Source: Oscillospiraceae bacterium (GTDB lineage Bacteria; Bacillota; Clostridia; Oscillospirales; CAG-272). From it: DNA of 12,444 bases. Shown in pieces: positions 1-6,612 of the stretch. The stretch lies in contig SVQJ01000034.1 in assembly GCA_015065395.1 (NCBI GenBank), positions 1 to 12,444 of the forward strand. The letters run 5' to 3'. The position numbers were made by a program, and so were the translations under genes. Positions within the stretch are counted from its first letter, which is position 1. The number at the start of each line of letters is the position of its first letter. Under the pieces are notes generated by a model. It ran no database searches, had not been told where the DNA came from, and saw nothing but the letters and a program-made list of their open reading frames with translations.

Positions 1-325
1 CGTCATGCTGTGTATAAAAGGCAACAACTCTTTTTCCCGTTGTGCCGCTGGTGGACTGAATACGGACGCAATCAGCAAGGGGCTTTGCCAAAAGGCCGTA
101 GGGATATGCATCACGAAGATCAGATTTTGTTAAAAACGGGAGCTTACAAAGATCGTCTATACCCTTTACATCGTCGGGGGTAACGCCTTTTTCGTCCATA
201 AGATCTCTATAATACGGAACGTTATCATAAACATGCTTGACCTGCTTTACGAGCTTCTCGTTCTGCCAGGCTTTGATTTGTTCAACCGAGGCGCATTCAA
301 TCTCGGGCTGATAATAATTTGCCAT
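1..325 (-). CDS. paaK: Phenylacetate-CoA ligase-like enzyme, N-terminal part (cut by window edge)
   Basis: Only the first 108 codons are present; the rest lies beyond position 1. The family (ANL adenylate-forming enzymes) activates phenylacetate or related aryl acids with ATP and CoA to the aryl-CoA thioester in the cytoplasm. The protein begins MANYYQPEIECASVEQIKAW and continues with the PaaK-like stretch HVYDNVPYYRDLMDEKGV and LPFLTKSDLRDAYPYGLLA. The ATP-binding P-loop STSGTTGK lies at residues 91-98. The start is supported by AAGGAAG at 334-340, eight bases from the ATG, and by a consensus promoter just upstream. In gut Clostridia such ligases often accompany indolepyruvate ferredoxin oxidoreductase genes, but the downstream neighbours are outside the window. 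The family call is secure. The substrate is inferred, since these proteins also act on other aryl acids. Confidence 0.88.
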   Translation of the reverse strand, partial: MANYYQPEIECASVEQIKAWQNEKLVKQVKHVYDNVPYYRDLMDEKGVTPDDVKGIDDLCKLPFLTKSDLRDAYPYGLLAKPLADCVRIQSTSGTTGKRVVAFYTQHD

Positions 326-353
326 TGGAGACACTTCCTTTCTTGGTTTTTAC

Positions 354-382
354 ATTATAGCACAGAGTTTTTTTGTTGTAAA
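354..382 (-). promoter_or_regulatory. Sigma-A-type promoter of the paaK-like gene
   Basis: Read on the minus strand, TTTACA (377-382) is separated by exactly 17 bases from TATAAT (354-359). Transcription would start near 347, giving a leader of about 20 nt before the ATG at 325 that includes the ribosome binding site. It lies downstream of the terminator of the preceding acyl-CoA synthetase gene, so the two minus-strand genes appear to be independent units. Confidence 0.75.
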
Positions 383-415
383 GCATTTTTTTGATTTGCA
401 TAAAAATTCACGACA

Positions 416-463
416 AAATAATATCCCCGAACATTTCACTAAGAATATTCGGGGATATTATTT
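416..463 (-). terminator. Hairpin terminator after the acyl-CoA synthetase gene
   Basis: A perfect 16-bp inverted repeat (arms 416-431 and 448-463, core ATATCCCCGAA) flanks a 16-nt loop. The upstream arm overlaps the stop codon of the minus-strand gene (462-464). After the stem the minus strand is T-rich (TATTATTTTG), fitting intrinsic termination, though the uridine run is not long. Its symmetry means it could also act on plus-strand transcripts. Confidence 0.65.
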
Positions 464-2159
464 AATCTATTTCTGTATCGATCTTGTATCTTTGTATCTT
501 TTTCATACTGTTTTTGGGGAAATCACAGCTTCTTATTCTTAAAAGACCGATCCTTTTATAAGGTGCGCTTTTCCGATTGAAGTCATCGATATGCTTCTTA
601 AAATATGCATAGCTGTCGGATACAGCGTTTTTAGAAATATAATCAAAATCGGGGAATATCTCACACACTGTGCAATTATTGCTCCTGCCCCTTATACTCT
701 GACCCTCATATACCACCACATCGGAGATACCCGGAACAAACGCAAGAGCATTTTCGATCTCTTCGGGATAAACATTCTTACCGCTGGACAGGATGATCAG
801 GTTCTTTTTTCTGCCTGTAATGTGAAGATTTCCGTTCTCATCCATTCTTCCGTAATCTCCCGTCTTAAAGTAGCCTGCACCGTCAAATGCATCCATCGTT
901 GCTTTCGGATCCTTATAATAACCGAGCATAACGTTTACACCCTTGACGCATATCTCACCTTCACCGTCAAGATTGGCATTAGCAATCTTAACTCTGTCTA
1001 TATCAATAACGGGACCCACGCTTCCTACGGTATTTCTGCGGCTTCTGTTGACCGCAACGATGGGGGAGCACTCAGTTATACCGTATCCGTTCAAGGTTGA
1101 AATACCGATAGACTCGAAGAACTCAATTATCTCTTTGTTAATGGGGGCACCGCCGCAAATAATCGTTTTCAGCTCGCCTCCAAAAGCATTTCTGATAGGG
1201 GCAAACATCTCGCCTCTCAGATCAACCCTTACCTTTCTCAGCGCATTGCTTGCTTTTACGGTCTTATCAAAAAGCTCTTCCTTTCCCTTATCCTTTACCG
1301 TTGCCATTATTCTTTTGTAAAACGTTTCAAGATAAAGGGGCACCAGGACAAGATGCCCGGGCTTCTGCTCCTTTAATTCTCTCTGAATATATCTGATTCC
1401 GCAAGAAATATACACCTCGGCACCTACCATCAGATGACCGATAAATGTCACGCTTGAGCCGTAAGTGTGATGAGGGGGGAGTACTGCTACGGTTTTGCGG
1501 GAAAAATCGATATAAGGGATAACGTCAGCTATATTCGAAAGGATACCCTCTTGGGTAAGCATAACGCCCTTGCCTTTTCCTGTGGTTCCCGAAGTAAATG
1601 CCATGAGAGACATTCCTTTAGGATCGATGGGAGCATCAAAATAAAGATTAGGTGTTTTTCTGAAGATTGATCTGCCTTCAATGATGAGATTTTCAAGACC
1701 GCCCTCACCATGCTTTGCATTAATTCCGACAGGAGCGGCAGAAAGCTTAACTTTTTTCTTCAAATGCTCTGCTTTTTCAAAAATATCCACATCACAGAAA
1801 ACATAACATACATCGGCAAATTTAGCTGTTTCACAGATCTCCTCAAAGCTCCACTCAGGGTCTGCGGGAACAAGAACCGCACCGATAGAGAAAGCGGAAT
1901 AATACAACAGCGCCCAATCATAGGAAAGCTTGCCCACGAGCATTATATGCTTGCCTGCACAACCCATTACAAGGAGCGCAGAGGACAAAGCACGGACATC
2001 ATCACGCAGCTTCGTGAAGCTGACCTTAGCCACTTCACGGTCGGTACTGTTCAATTTATAAGAATACGCACAATCATCTGCATAGCTTCGCGCTGCCCAT
2101 TCCACAAGGGCACGTACATTTACAAATTCCCTTTTGCTTCGTAATGCTTCGTTTTTCAT
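462..2159 (-). CDS. AMP-dependent acyl-CoA synthetase (long-chain fatty-acid-CoA ligase family)
   Basis: A complete ANL-superfamily enzyme of 565 residues, which activates a carboxylic acid to an acyl-adenylate and then a CoA thioester in the cytoplasm. Visible motifs are the P-loop FTSGTTGKGKG near residues 188-198, GYGITECSPIV near 358-368, the ribose-binding aspartate in TGDYGR near 435, and the hinge and C-terminal lid GRKKNLIILSSGKNVYPEEIE. The order and spacing match long-chain acyl-CoA synthetases (FadD/LcfA type). An in-frame ATG at 2174 would add MGVKG but has no ribosome binding site and overlaps a TATAAT-like string. The ATG at 2159 has GGGAG (2168-2172) eight bases upstream, so I chose it. 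The gene is divergent from pcrA and has its own promoter and terminator. The acyl chain used cannot be read from the sequence. Roles in exogenous fatty-acid uptake or membrane lipid recycling are plausible. Confidence 0.9.
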   Translation of the reverse strand: MKNEALRSKREFVNVRALVEWAARSYADDCAYSYKLNSTDREVAKVSFTKLRDDVRALSSALLVMGCAGKHIMLVGKLSYDWALLYYSAFSIGAVLVPADPEWSFEEICETAKFADVCYVFCDVDIFEKAEHLKKKVKLSAAPVGINAKHGEGGLENLIIEGRSIFRKTPNLYFDAPIDPKGMSLMAFTSGTTGKGKGVMLTQEGILSNIADVIPYIDFSRKTVAVLPPHHTYGSSVTFIGHLMVGAEVYISCGIRYIQRELKEQKPGHLVLVPLYLETFYKRIMATVKDKGKEELFDKTVKASNALRKVRVDLRGEMFAPIRNAFGGELKTIICGGAPINKEIIEFFESIGISTLNGYGITECSPIVAVNRSRRNTVGSVGPVIDIDRVKIANANLDGEGEICVKGVNVMLGYYKDPKATMDAFDGAGYFKTGDYGRMDENGNLHITGRKKNLIILSSGKNVYPEEIENALAFVPGISDVVVYEGQSIRGRSNNCTVCEIFPDFDYISKNAVSDSYAYFKKHIDDFNRKSAPYKRIGLLRIRSCDFPKNSMKKIQRYKIDTEID

Positions 2160-2195
2160 ACCTTTCACTCCCATTATACTTTTTTGCCGTAACAG

Positions 2196-2212
2196 TAGGT
2201 GCCTAATACTAT
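2196..2212 (-). promoter_or_regulatory. Possible FapR-like operator in the acyl-CoA synthetase leader
   Basis: The plus-strand string TAGGTGCCTAATACTAT lies about 30 nt downstream of the predicted transcription start. From memory, the FapR operator of Gram-positive lipid genes resembles TTAGTACCTAATACTAA. The right half matches well (CCTAATACTA) and the left half poorly. Regulation of an acyl-CoA synthetase by a fatty-acid-sensing repressor would make sense, but this is a visual match to one imperfect site. Confidence 0.2.
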
Positions 2213-2226
2213 ATAAGCAAGAAGTG

Positions 2227-2245
2227 TCAGCACTCTGTGTGCTGA
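2227..2245. promoter_or_regulatory. Perfect 7-bp-arm palindrome at the transcription start (operator-like)
   Basis: TCAGCAC, a five-base spacer TCTGT, and GTGCTGA form a perfect inverted repeat that directly abuts the -10 box (2246-2251) of the acyl-CoA synthetase promoter. A bound repressor here would block initiation or clearance. It could equally be a hairpin at the very 5' end of the mRNA that protects the transcript. I do not recognise the regulator. Confidence 0.4.
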
Positions 2246-2274
2246 ATTATAGCACATTGCTTAAACTTTGTCAA
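2246..2274 (-). promoter_or_regulatory. Consensus sigma-A promoter of the acyl-CoA synthetase gene
   Basis: Read on the minus strand, TTGACA (2269-2274) and TATAAT (2246-2251) both match the consensus exactly, with a 17-base spacer. Transcription should start near 2239, giving a leader of about 80 nt before the chosen ATG at 2159. Such a strong promoter usually needs a repressor or leader-level control, which fits the palindromes found just downstream. Confidence 0.82.
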
Positions 2275-2295
2275 TAGTTTTTGTTAATATTTTCC

Positions 2296-2305
2296 GAAAG
2301 GAGGT
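2296..2305 (+). other. Orphan Shine-Dalgarno-like sequence without an obvious gene
   Basis: GAAAGGAGGT is a perfect complement to the usual 3' end of 16S rRNA. No ATG, GTG or TTG follows at a usable distance. The next ATG (2367) is 61 bases away and opens only an eight-codon frame (MIDIFAKI). An ATA or ATT start would give 14 to 29 codons. It may be a relic of a lost gene, a very small unrecognised peptide gene, or chance. Confidence 0.3.
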
Positions 2306-2370
2306 AATACGCACAGAATTTACACTAATAAATACAATTATCGTTTCTCACGAAAGAGTTAAAAATATGA

Positions 2371-2399
2371 TAGACATTTTTGCAAAAATATGATATACT
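2371..2399 (+). promoter_or_regulatory. Promoter of the pcrA operon
   Basis: TAGACA (2371-2376) and TATACT (2394-2399) are 17 bases apart, and the -10 is preceded by TGA, an extended -10 TGN element. The start of transcription would be near 2406. This makes the in-frame ATG at 2390 untranscribed and supports the ATG at 2429 as the true start of the helicase gene. Confidence 0.6.
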
Positions 2400-2428
2400 G
2401 TGTTGATAACATTGAAAGGTTTACTGAA

Positions 2429-4936
2429 ATGCCAAACTCCTCTATTGAATTGCAATACAACATTTTGAAAAGAAAGCTGTTTGATAAATACTACTCCCGC
2501 TTAAACGATGTACAACGCGAATGCGTTTACACGATCAACGGCCCCCTTATGATCCTTGCGGGCGCGGGAAGCGGTAAGACGACCGTTCTCGTTAACAGAC
2601 TTTGTTATATTGTCCGTTACGGTGACGCATATAAAAACGACTGGGTGCCTGACGAGATCACCTCAGATGATCTCGTCCAGATGCAAAACGCCCTGGACAC
2701 CCTTACCGGTGATGAGTTGGGCATTTATCTGGAGAGATTCCGCATAATACCTCCCCCTGCATGGGCTGTTCTGGCAGTTACCTTTACAAACAAGGCCGCG
2801 GGAGAAATAAAGGAGCGCATCAGCGCGGCACTCGGTGAGAACTCCACCGATGCCTCCGATATGTGGACAGGTACATTTCATTCGGTTTGTATGCGCATAC
2901 TCCGCCGATGGGGTGATCTTCTCGGCTATGAAAAGGGATTCGGCATCACAGATACGGACGACGCCAAAAAGCTTATCACAGAATGCATGAAGTCTCTATC
3001 CATTGACACGAAAAATCTTCCCGTTAAAAGCGTTATGACGGAGATAAGCCGTGCCAAGAATCATCTCATGGATCCTGAGGAATACATAAAGGAATTTTAC
3101 TCAGACGTGCGCCTTCGCAAGATAGGTGAGATCTATAAAATGTATCAATCCCGTCTCAAGAGCTCAAATCTTGTGGACTTTGATGATATAATCATGCAGA
3201 CCGTTATCCTTCTTGAACGCCACGAGGATGTGCGAAACAATCTGCAGAACCGTTTTCGATTTATTTCCATTGACGAGTACCAGGACACAAACCATGCGCA
3301 ATTCCGCTTAGTTTCTCTTTTGGCGGGATTTTACAAGAATCTTATGGTCGTTGGCGACGACGACCAGTCCATTTATAAATTCCGCGGAGCAACTATAGAA
3401 AACATACTTACGTTTGACGAAACCTATCCCGATGCAAAGGTCATTCGTCTTGAGCAGAATTACCGCTCAACAGGTACTATCCTTGACGCGGCAAATGCAG
3501 TCATTGCCAAGAACAAAGAGAGAAAAGGCAAAAAGCTGTGGACTGATGGCGAGCGCGGTGAGCTTGTTCGCATCACAAAGCTTCAGACTCAGCTGGACGA
3601 AGCAAGATATATTTCCGACACAGTCACCGCTTTTACAGATGAGGGAGCAAAGTTTCGCGACTTTGCCGTTCTTTACCGCACCAATGCAATGTCGCGCGCT
3701 GTGGAGCAGGCGCTTGCCAAAAGCGGCATTCCATACAGGATGCTGGGTTCTCTCCGATTCTTTGAGCGTGCCGAGATCAAGGATATCCTGGCATATCTTT
3801 CGGTTATCAACAACCCGGGTGACAGTGTGCGTCTGCGCAGGGTTATAAATATGCCCAAGAGAGGTATCGGAGACAAAAGCATTTCTGCCGCCCAGGAGCT
3901 TGCCGAGGCAGAAAACACTTCCCTGCTTGAAGTAATGAAAAGAGCAGGCTCATACAAAGCGATCCCCGCCGGAGCCGCAGTTTCTATGGAAGCTCTTGCA
4001 GGTCTGTTTGAAGAATTGCGTGAAAGCGCCAAGTCCATGAGCATATCCGCATTAATCGAGGCGATCAGCGTTAAATCCGGCTATCAGGCAATGCTTGTGG
4101 CTCATGGAGAAGCGGAAAAGGACAGGCTTGAAAACATCGGAGAGCTTGTTTCCACTGCTGCACAATATGAAGAAAGCACCGATACGCCCTCTATCTCCGA
4201 ATTCCTTGAGGACGTTGCTCTCGTTACCGACGTTGACCGTTATGACGATACCGCCGACGCCGTTGTTCTTATGACAATACACGCGGCAAAGGGACTTGAA
4301 TTCAAAAATGTTTTTCTCCCCGGATGGGAAGAGGGGATCTTCCCCGGATTCCAATCCATAATGAATCCCGAAGAGATCGAAGAGGAACGCCGACTTGCTT
4401 ATGTTGCCATGACAAGAGCAGAAAAGCGCCTTTACATAACTCATGTTCACCAAAGAATGTTGAACGGTTCTACGCTTTATAACAATGAATCCCGTTTTAT
4501 GAACGAGATACCTCAGTGGCTCATTGAAGAAAACGATATGAGCTACTCCGGCAGAAACGAGGATTATTCCTTCGGCTCTTACGGCAAAAAAATGCCTGCA
4601 AAGGCAGGAAACATGCCTATATACAACCATTCCGCCCCCGGAAGCGGTTGGGGTACCGGAGAGGAAAGAGCAGCTTACACGGGAAATATCCCAAAGACGC
4701 GCACATCGGCTCTTCCAAATATCTCCGGTATTTCTCAAAGCAACAAGGCTACGTCCAAAGCCCCCATGGAAAGCTTCGACAAGGGCGACAGGATACGGCA
4801 TACCACCTTTGGCACCGGCATCATAACCGATGTTAAGCAAATGGGCGGAGATATTCTCTATACCATTGCTTTTGACAAGGTTGGAACAAAGAAACTTATG
4901 GCTTCGTTTGCCCGCCTTAAAAGAGATGAGGGCTAA
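2429..4936 (+). CDS. pcrA: UvrD/PcrA-type superfamily 1A DNA helicase
   Basis: An ATP-dependent 3'-5' DNA helicase of 835 residues, acting in nucleotide excision repair, plasmid replication and removal of stalled RNA polymerase. All SF1A motifs are present: Q motif LNDVQREC, Walker A AGAGSGKTT (44-52, Lys50), motif Ia VTFTNKAA (from 117), motif II IDEYQD (281-286), GDDDQSIYKFRGA, LEQNYRST, LYRTNAMSR, MTIHAAKGLEF, and motif VI YVAMTRAEKR (from 658). The C-terminus (about 785-835, GDRIRHTTFGTG to KKLMASFARL) is the Tudor-like domain that in PcrA binds RNA polymerase. About 40 extra residues lie between motifs I and Ia compared with B. stearothermophilus PcrA. The start at 2429 has GAAAGG (2414-2419) nine bases upstream. 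An earlier ATG at 2390 lies inside the promoter. The lipoprotein gene follows after 43 nt. Orthology to PcrA rather than another UvrD-like helicase is very likely. Confidence 0.95.
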   Translation: MPNSSIELQYNILKRKLFDKYYSRLNDVQRECVYTINGPLMILAGAGSGKTTVLVNRLCYIVRYGDAYKNDWVPDEITSDDLVQMQNALDTLTGDELGIYLERFRIIPPPAWAVLAVTFTNKAAGEIKERISAALGENSTDASDMWTGTFHSVCMRILRRWGDLLGYEKGFGITDTDDAKKLITECMKSLSIDTKNLPVKSVMTEISRAKNHLMDPEEYIKEFYSDVRLRKIGEIYKMYQSRLKSSNLVDFDDIIMQTVILLERHEDVRNNLQNRFRFISIDEYQDTNHAQFRLVSLLAGFYKNLMVVGDDDQSIYKFRGATIENILTFDETYPDAKVIRLEQNYRSTGTILDAANAVIAKNKERKGKKLWTDGERGELVRITKLQTQLDEARYISDTVTAFTDEGAKFRDFAVLYRTNAMSRAVEQALAKSGIPYRMLGSLRFFERAEIKDILAYLSVINNPGDSVRLRRVINMPKRGIGDKSISAAQELAEAENTSLLEVMKRAGSYKAIPAGAAVSMEALAGLFEELRESAKSMSISALIEAISVKSGYQAMLVAHGEAEKDRLENIGELVSTAAQYEESTDTPSISEFLEDVALVTDVDRYDDTADAVVLMTIHAAKGLEFKNVFLPGWEEGIFPGFQSIMNPEEIEEERRLAYVAMTRAEKRLYITHVHQRMLNGSTLYNNESRFMNEIPQWLIEENDMSYSGRNEDYSFGSYGKKMPAKAGNMPIYNHSAPGSGWGTGEERAAYTGNIPKTRTSALPNISGISQSNKATSKAPMESFDKGDRIRHTTFGTGIITDVKQMGGDILYTIAFDKVGTKKLMASFARLKRDEG

Positions 4937-4979
4937 GTCTGTTTCCACTCATCACAATAATTACAGAACGGAGAACACT

Positions 4980-6071
4980 ATGAAAAGCATTTTTTCAAAA
5001 CTGCTCCTTGCATTACTTGTTTTTGCACTTATCTTTACCTGTGCCTGCAAAGGCGGCGAAAAAAAGGATAAGATCGAAACCGAAGAAAAAAACAAAGAAC
5101 CAACTCCATCTGAAGCTGTTGACGAGATCTTTCTCCCAAACAGTGTGGTCTATAAGGATGGCCCTAACTCGGTACTGTTCTTCATGCCCGGAGGATGGAT
5201 GGCAACAGACTACTACAATGACTGCTTTTCCGATTTTTCATACGAATCCCCCAAGGAGGTCCTTACCGTCAGCCTCATAAGAAACAACAATGCAAAGCTT
5301 GACCGTGAGTTTTGTCTCACTACGGAGAATAATGCTGAGCTTGGAGATCTTTCCAAAAGAGACTTTTCGGAAAATAAGACCTTTAACGGCTTTGATAGCA
5401 TCATATACTCCGAAATCGACGAAAACGAGCTTCACATGACCGTATTTACCGATATAGGTAACGGAACTATCCTCTGCATGGATTTCACGGACATAGCAAA
5501 AAATTTTGATATCTGTAAAAGTGTTGCCGACAGCATCTCAGTTCCCGATACGGATGAGATCGAGTATAATGTGGAATTCTCATTCACTACAAATTACTCC
5601 TTTATTTACGAAAACGGAGAGCACACCCCGGTAACCTTGACTCCCAAGCGCTTTAATCTTACCCTTCCCTCTTACTGCACCGTGAACAAGGAAGGAACTC
5701 TGTTCCGCTGGGAGGAAAAGGATGCAGGATACGATGCAGTTTACGAAAATGTCGATATGCCGCCCTATACTTCATCAGTCCATATCCCCGACAGCATGAC
5801 CCTCGAGGAATACCTAAAAAGCGGCGCTGATATGCCTTTTGAAAACAAGAACGGAAATCTGAAGCCTCCTTCCGTGACTATTGATGATCTGACCTTTATC
5901 ACAGACAAAGAATCCGGAATCGAATATGCTTACGGCAATTCGGACAGCACTCGATCGGATTGGATCATATATCTCAAAACAAAGGATAATCATGTTCTCT
6001 ATCTCACAACTGAAGTTTTCAGCGATAACGGAGAGGAAAATATACGAAAAATACTGAATTCGATTAATTAA
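4980..6071 (+). CDS. Putative lipoprotein with two similar extracytoplasmic domains, function unknown
   Basis: A 363-residue protein starting MKSIFSKLLLALLVFALIF, a lipoprotein-type signal peptide with short basic n-region and hydrophobic core. The candidate lipidated cysteines are Cys21 and Cys23 (IFTCACKGG); neither lipobox is perfect. A charged linker (about 24-49, rich in K and E) follows. Two regions look alike: about 62-195 (SVLFFMPGGWMATDYYND onward, ending CKSVADSI) and about 224-363 (RFNLTLPSYCTVNKEGTL onward, ending IRKILNSI). Each starts with a hydrophobic strand plus Pro and ends in a short helix, recalling PsbP/Mog1-like modules; that fold is only my inference. The ATG at 4980 has GGAG (4970-4973) six bases upstream. 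An earlier in-frame ATG at 4830 lies inside pcrA and would bury the signal peptide, so I rejected it. The gene is probably co-transcribed with pcrA. I do not recognise a function. Confidence 0.82.
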   Translation: MKSIFSKLLLALLVFALIFTCACKGGEKKDKIETEEKNKEPTPSEAVDEIFLPNSVVYKDGPNSVLFFMPGGWMATDYYNDCFSDFSYESPKEVLTVSLIRNNNAKLDREFCLTTENNAELGDLSKRDFSENKTFNGFDSIIYSEIDENELHMTVFTDIGNGTILCMDFTDIAKNFDICKSVADSISVPDTDEIEYNVEFSFTTNYSFIYENGEHTPVTLTPKRFNLTLPSYCTVNKEGTLFRWEEKDAGYDAVYENVDMPPYTSSVHIPDSMTLEEYLKSGADMPFENKNGNLKPPSVTIDDLTFITDKESGIEYAYGNSDSTRSDWIIYLKTKDNHVLYLTTEVFSDNGEENIRKILNSIN

Positions 6072-6139
6072 TCTTCCCAAAGCGCTGAGAAAGTAAAGTA
6101 ATAACATAGGCATAGTATTTCGGTACACAAAAGACATAG

Positions 6140-6184
6140 AAAGCCCCCGGGTAAAGCAATATCTGCTTTACCTTGAGGGCTTTT
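6140..6184 (+). terminator. Intrinsic terminator of the pcrA-lipoprotein operon
   Basis: A long two-part hairpin. The outer arms AAAGCCC (6140-6146) and GGGCTTT (6177-6183) enclose a second stem GGTAAAGCA (6150-6158) and TGCTTTACC (6164-6172) with loop ATATC. A short T-run (6181-6184) follows. It lies 68 nt after the lipoprotein stop codon. Confidence 0.82.
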
Positions 6185-6230
6185 AGTACGTCAAATTACG
6201 GATTGATAAAGAGATAAAAAGTGTTTTCTC

Positions 6231-6482
6231 GTTCTTTCCTTGAAAGGAAAGAACCAAAGGAATTTTAAGAAGGACAACGATAGCTAGAAGGCAAAAAGGC
6301 CCTCAAAAGAAGCGTTAACCCCAAAATGATCAAGCTCATTTTGGGGTTAACGCTTCTTTTGAGTCTTGGGCACCTTCGGTGCCTCAGCCAAAGCAGATTT
6401 CTTCTTTGACGACGCCTTTTGCCTTGTAATTCTCAGCTAAACCCTTATGCAAAGTTTTTTGCCAAGCTTTTTTCAAAAAAGC
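6231..6482. repeat. Hairpin-rich intergenic element (REP/MITE-like), no protein genes
   Basis: This occupies most of the 541-bp gene-free stretch 6072-6612. It holds (a) an 11-bp inverted repeat GTTCTTTCCTT / AAGGAAAGAAC (6231-6241, 6244-6254), (b) a perfect 28-bp inverted repeat (6302-6329 and 6336-6363, core GCGTTAACCCC) with loop TCAAGC, (c) flanking outer arms AAGGCAAAAAGGC (6288-6300) and GCCTTTTGCCTT (6414-6425), (d) a small hairpin GGCACC-TTC-GGTGCC (6369-6383), and (e) a terminal GCTTTTTT-C-AAAAAAGC palindrome (6466-6482). Nested symmetry suggests a small non-coding repeat family dispersed between genes, of a kind I recall from gut Clostridia. No transposase is present, and no flanking target-site duplication is evident by eye. 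The element may also add transcription termination or mRNA-end protection. The remaining flanks, 6185-6230 and 6483-6578, show nothing I recognise. Confidence 0.6.
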
Positions 6483-6578
6483 ATCCGTTTCTCCCCTACA
6501 AACCGAAATTTGATTACTTGTCTCAACCAAGCTTCATCTTTCCATAAATTGATGGTACCAAATTCACTGTCATTCGCT

Positions 6579-6584
6579 TATAAT
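6579..6584 (+). promoter_or_regulatory. -10 box of the mecA-like gene
   Basis: A perfect TATAAT lies 29 bases before the ATG at 6613. No good -35 is visible at 16-18 bases upstream (TACCAA at 17). Transcription from here would begin near 6591, which removes the in-frame ATG at 6583 and leaves the AAAGGAG ribosome binding site intact. Confidence 0.5.
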
Positions 6585-6612
6585 GATATTAACACAAAGT
6601 AAAGGAGCCTTT

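Noticed and set aside
1710..2144. 144-codon plus-strand frame inside the acyl-CoA synthetase gene
   Set aside because: Antisense to a clear ANL-family enzyme; composition and lack of a ribosome binding site indicate a shadow frame.
2341..2358. LexA (SOS) box upstream of pcrA
   Set aside because: The TCGT...ACGA symmetry at TCGTTTCTCACGA does not fit the Gram-positive CGAAC-N4-GTTCG pattern.
2390..2428. Upstream ATG of pcrA
   Set aside because: It lies within the spacer of the probable promoter, so it would not be transcribed; the ATG at 2429 has a good ribosome binding site.
4052..4948. 298-codon minus-strand frame inside pcrA
   Set aside because: Antisense to conserved helicase motifs, with no start signals. 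It is a shadow of the real gene.
4830..4979. Upstream in-frame extension of the lipoprotein gene
   Set aside because: It overlaps the end of pcrA, lacks a ribosome binding site, and would place 50 residues before an obvious signal peptide.
6265..6339. 24-codon minus-strand frame (MSLIILGLTLLLRAFLPSSY...) within the hairpin element
   Set aside because: It is hydrophobic and tempting as a small toxin, but it is produced by the palindrome arm itself and has no ribosome binding site ahead of its ATG.
6302..6363. The 28-bp-arm palindrome as a CRISPR repeat or tRNA
   Set aside because: There is one copy only, no regularly spaced repeats, and no cloverleaf or CCA-type arrangement.
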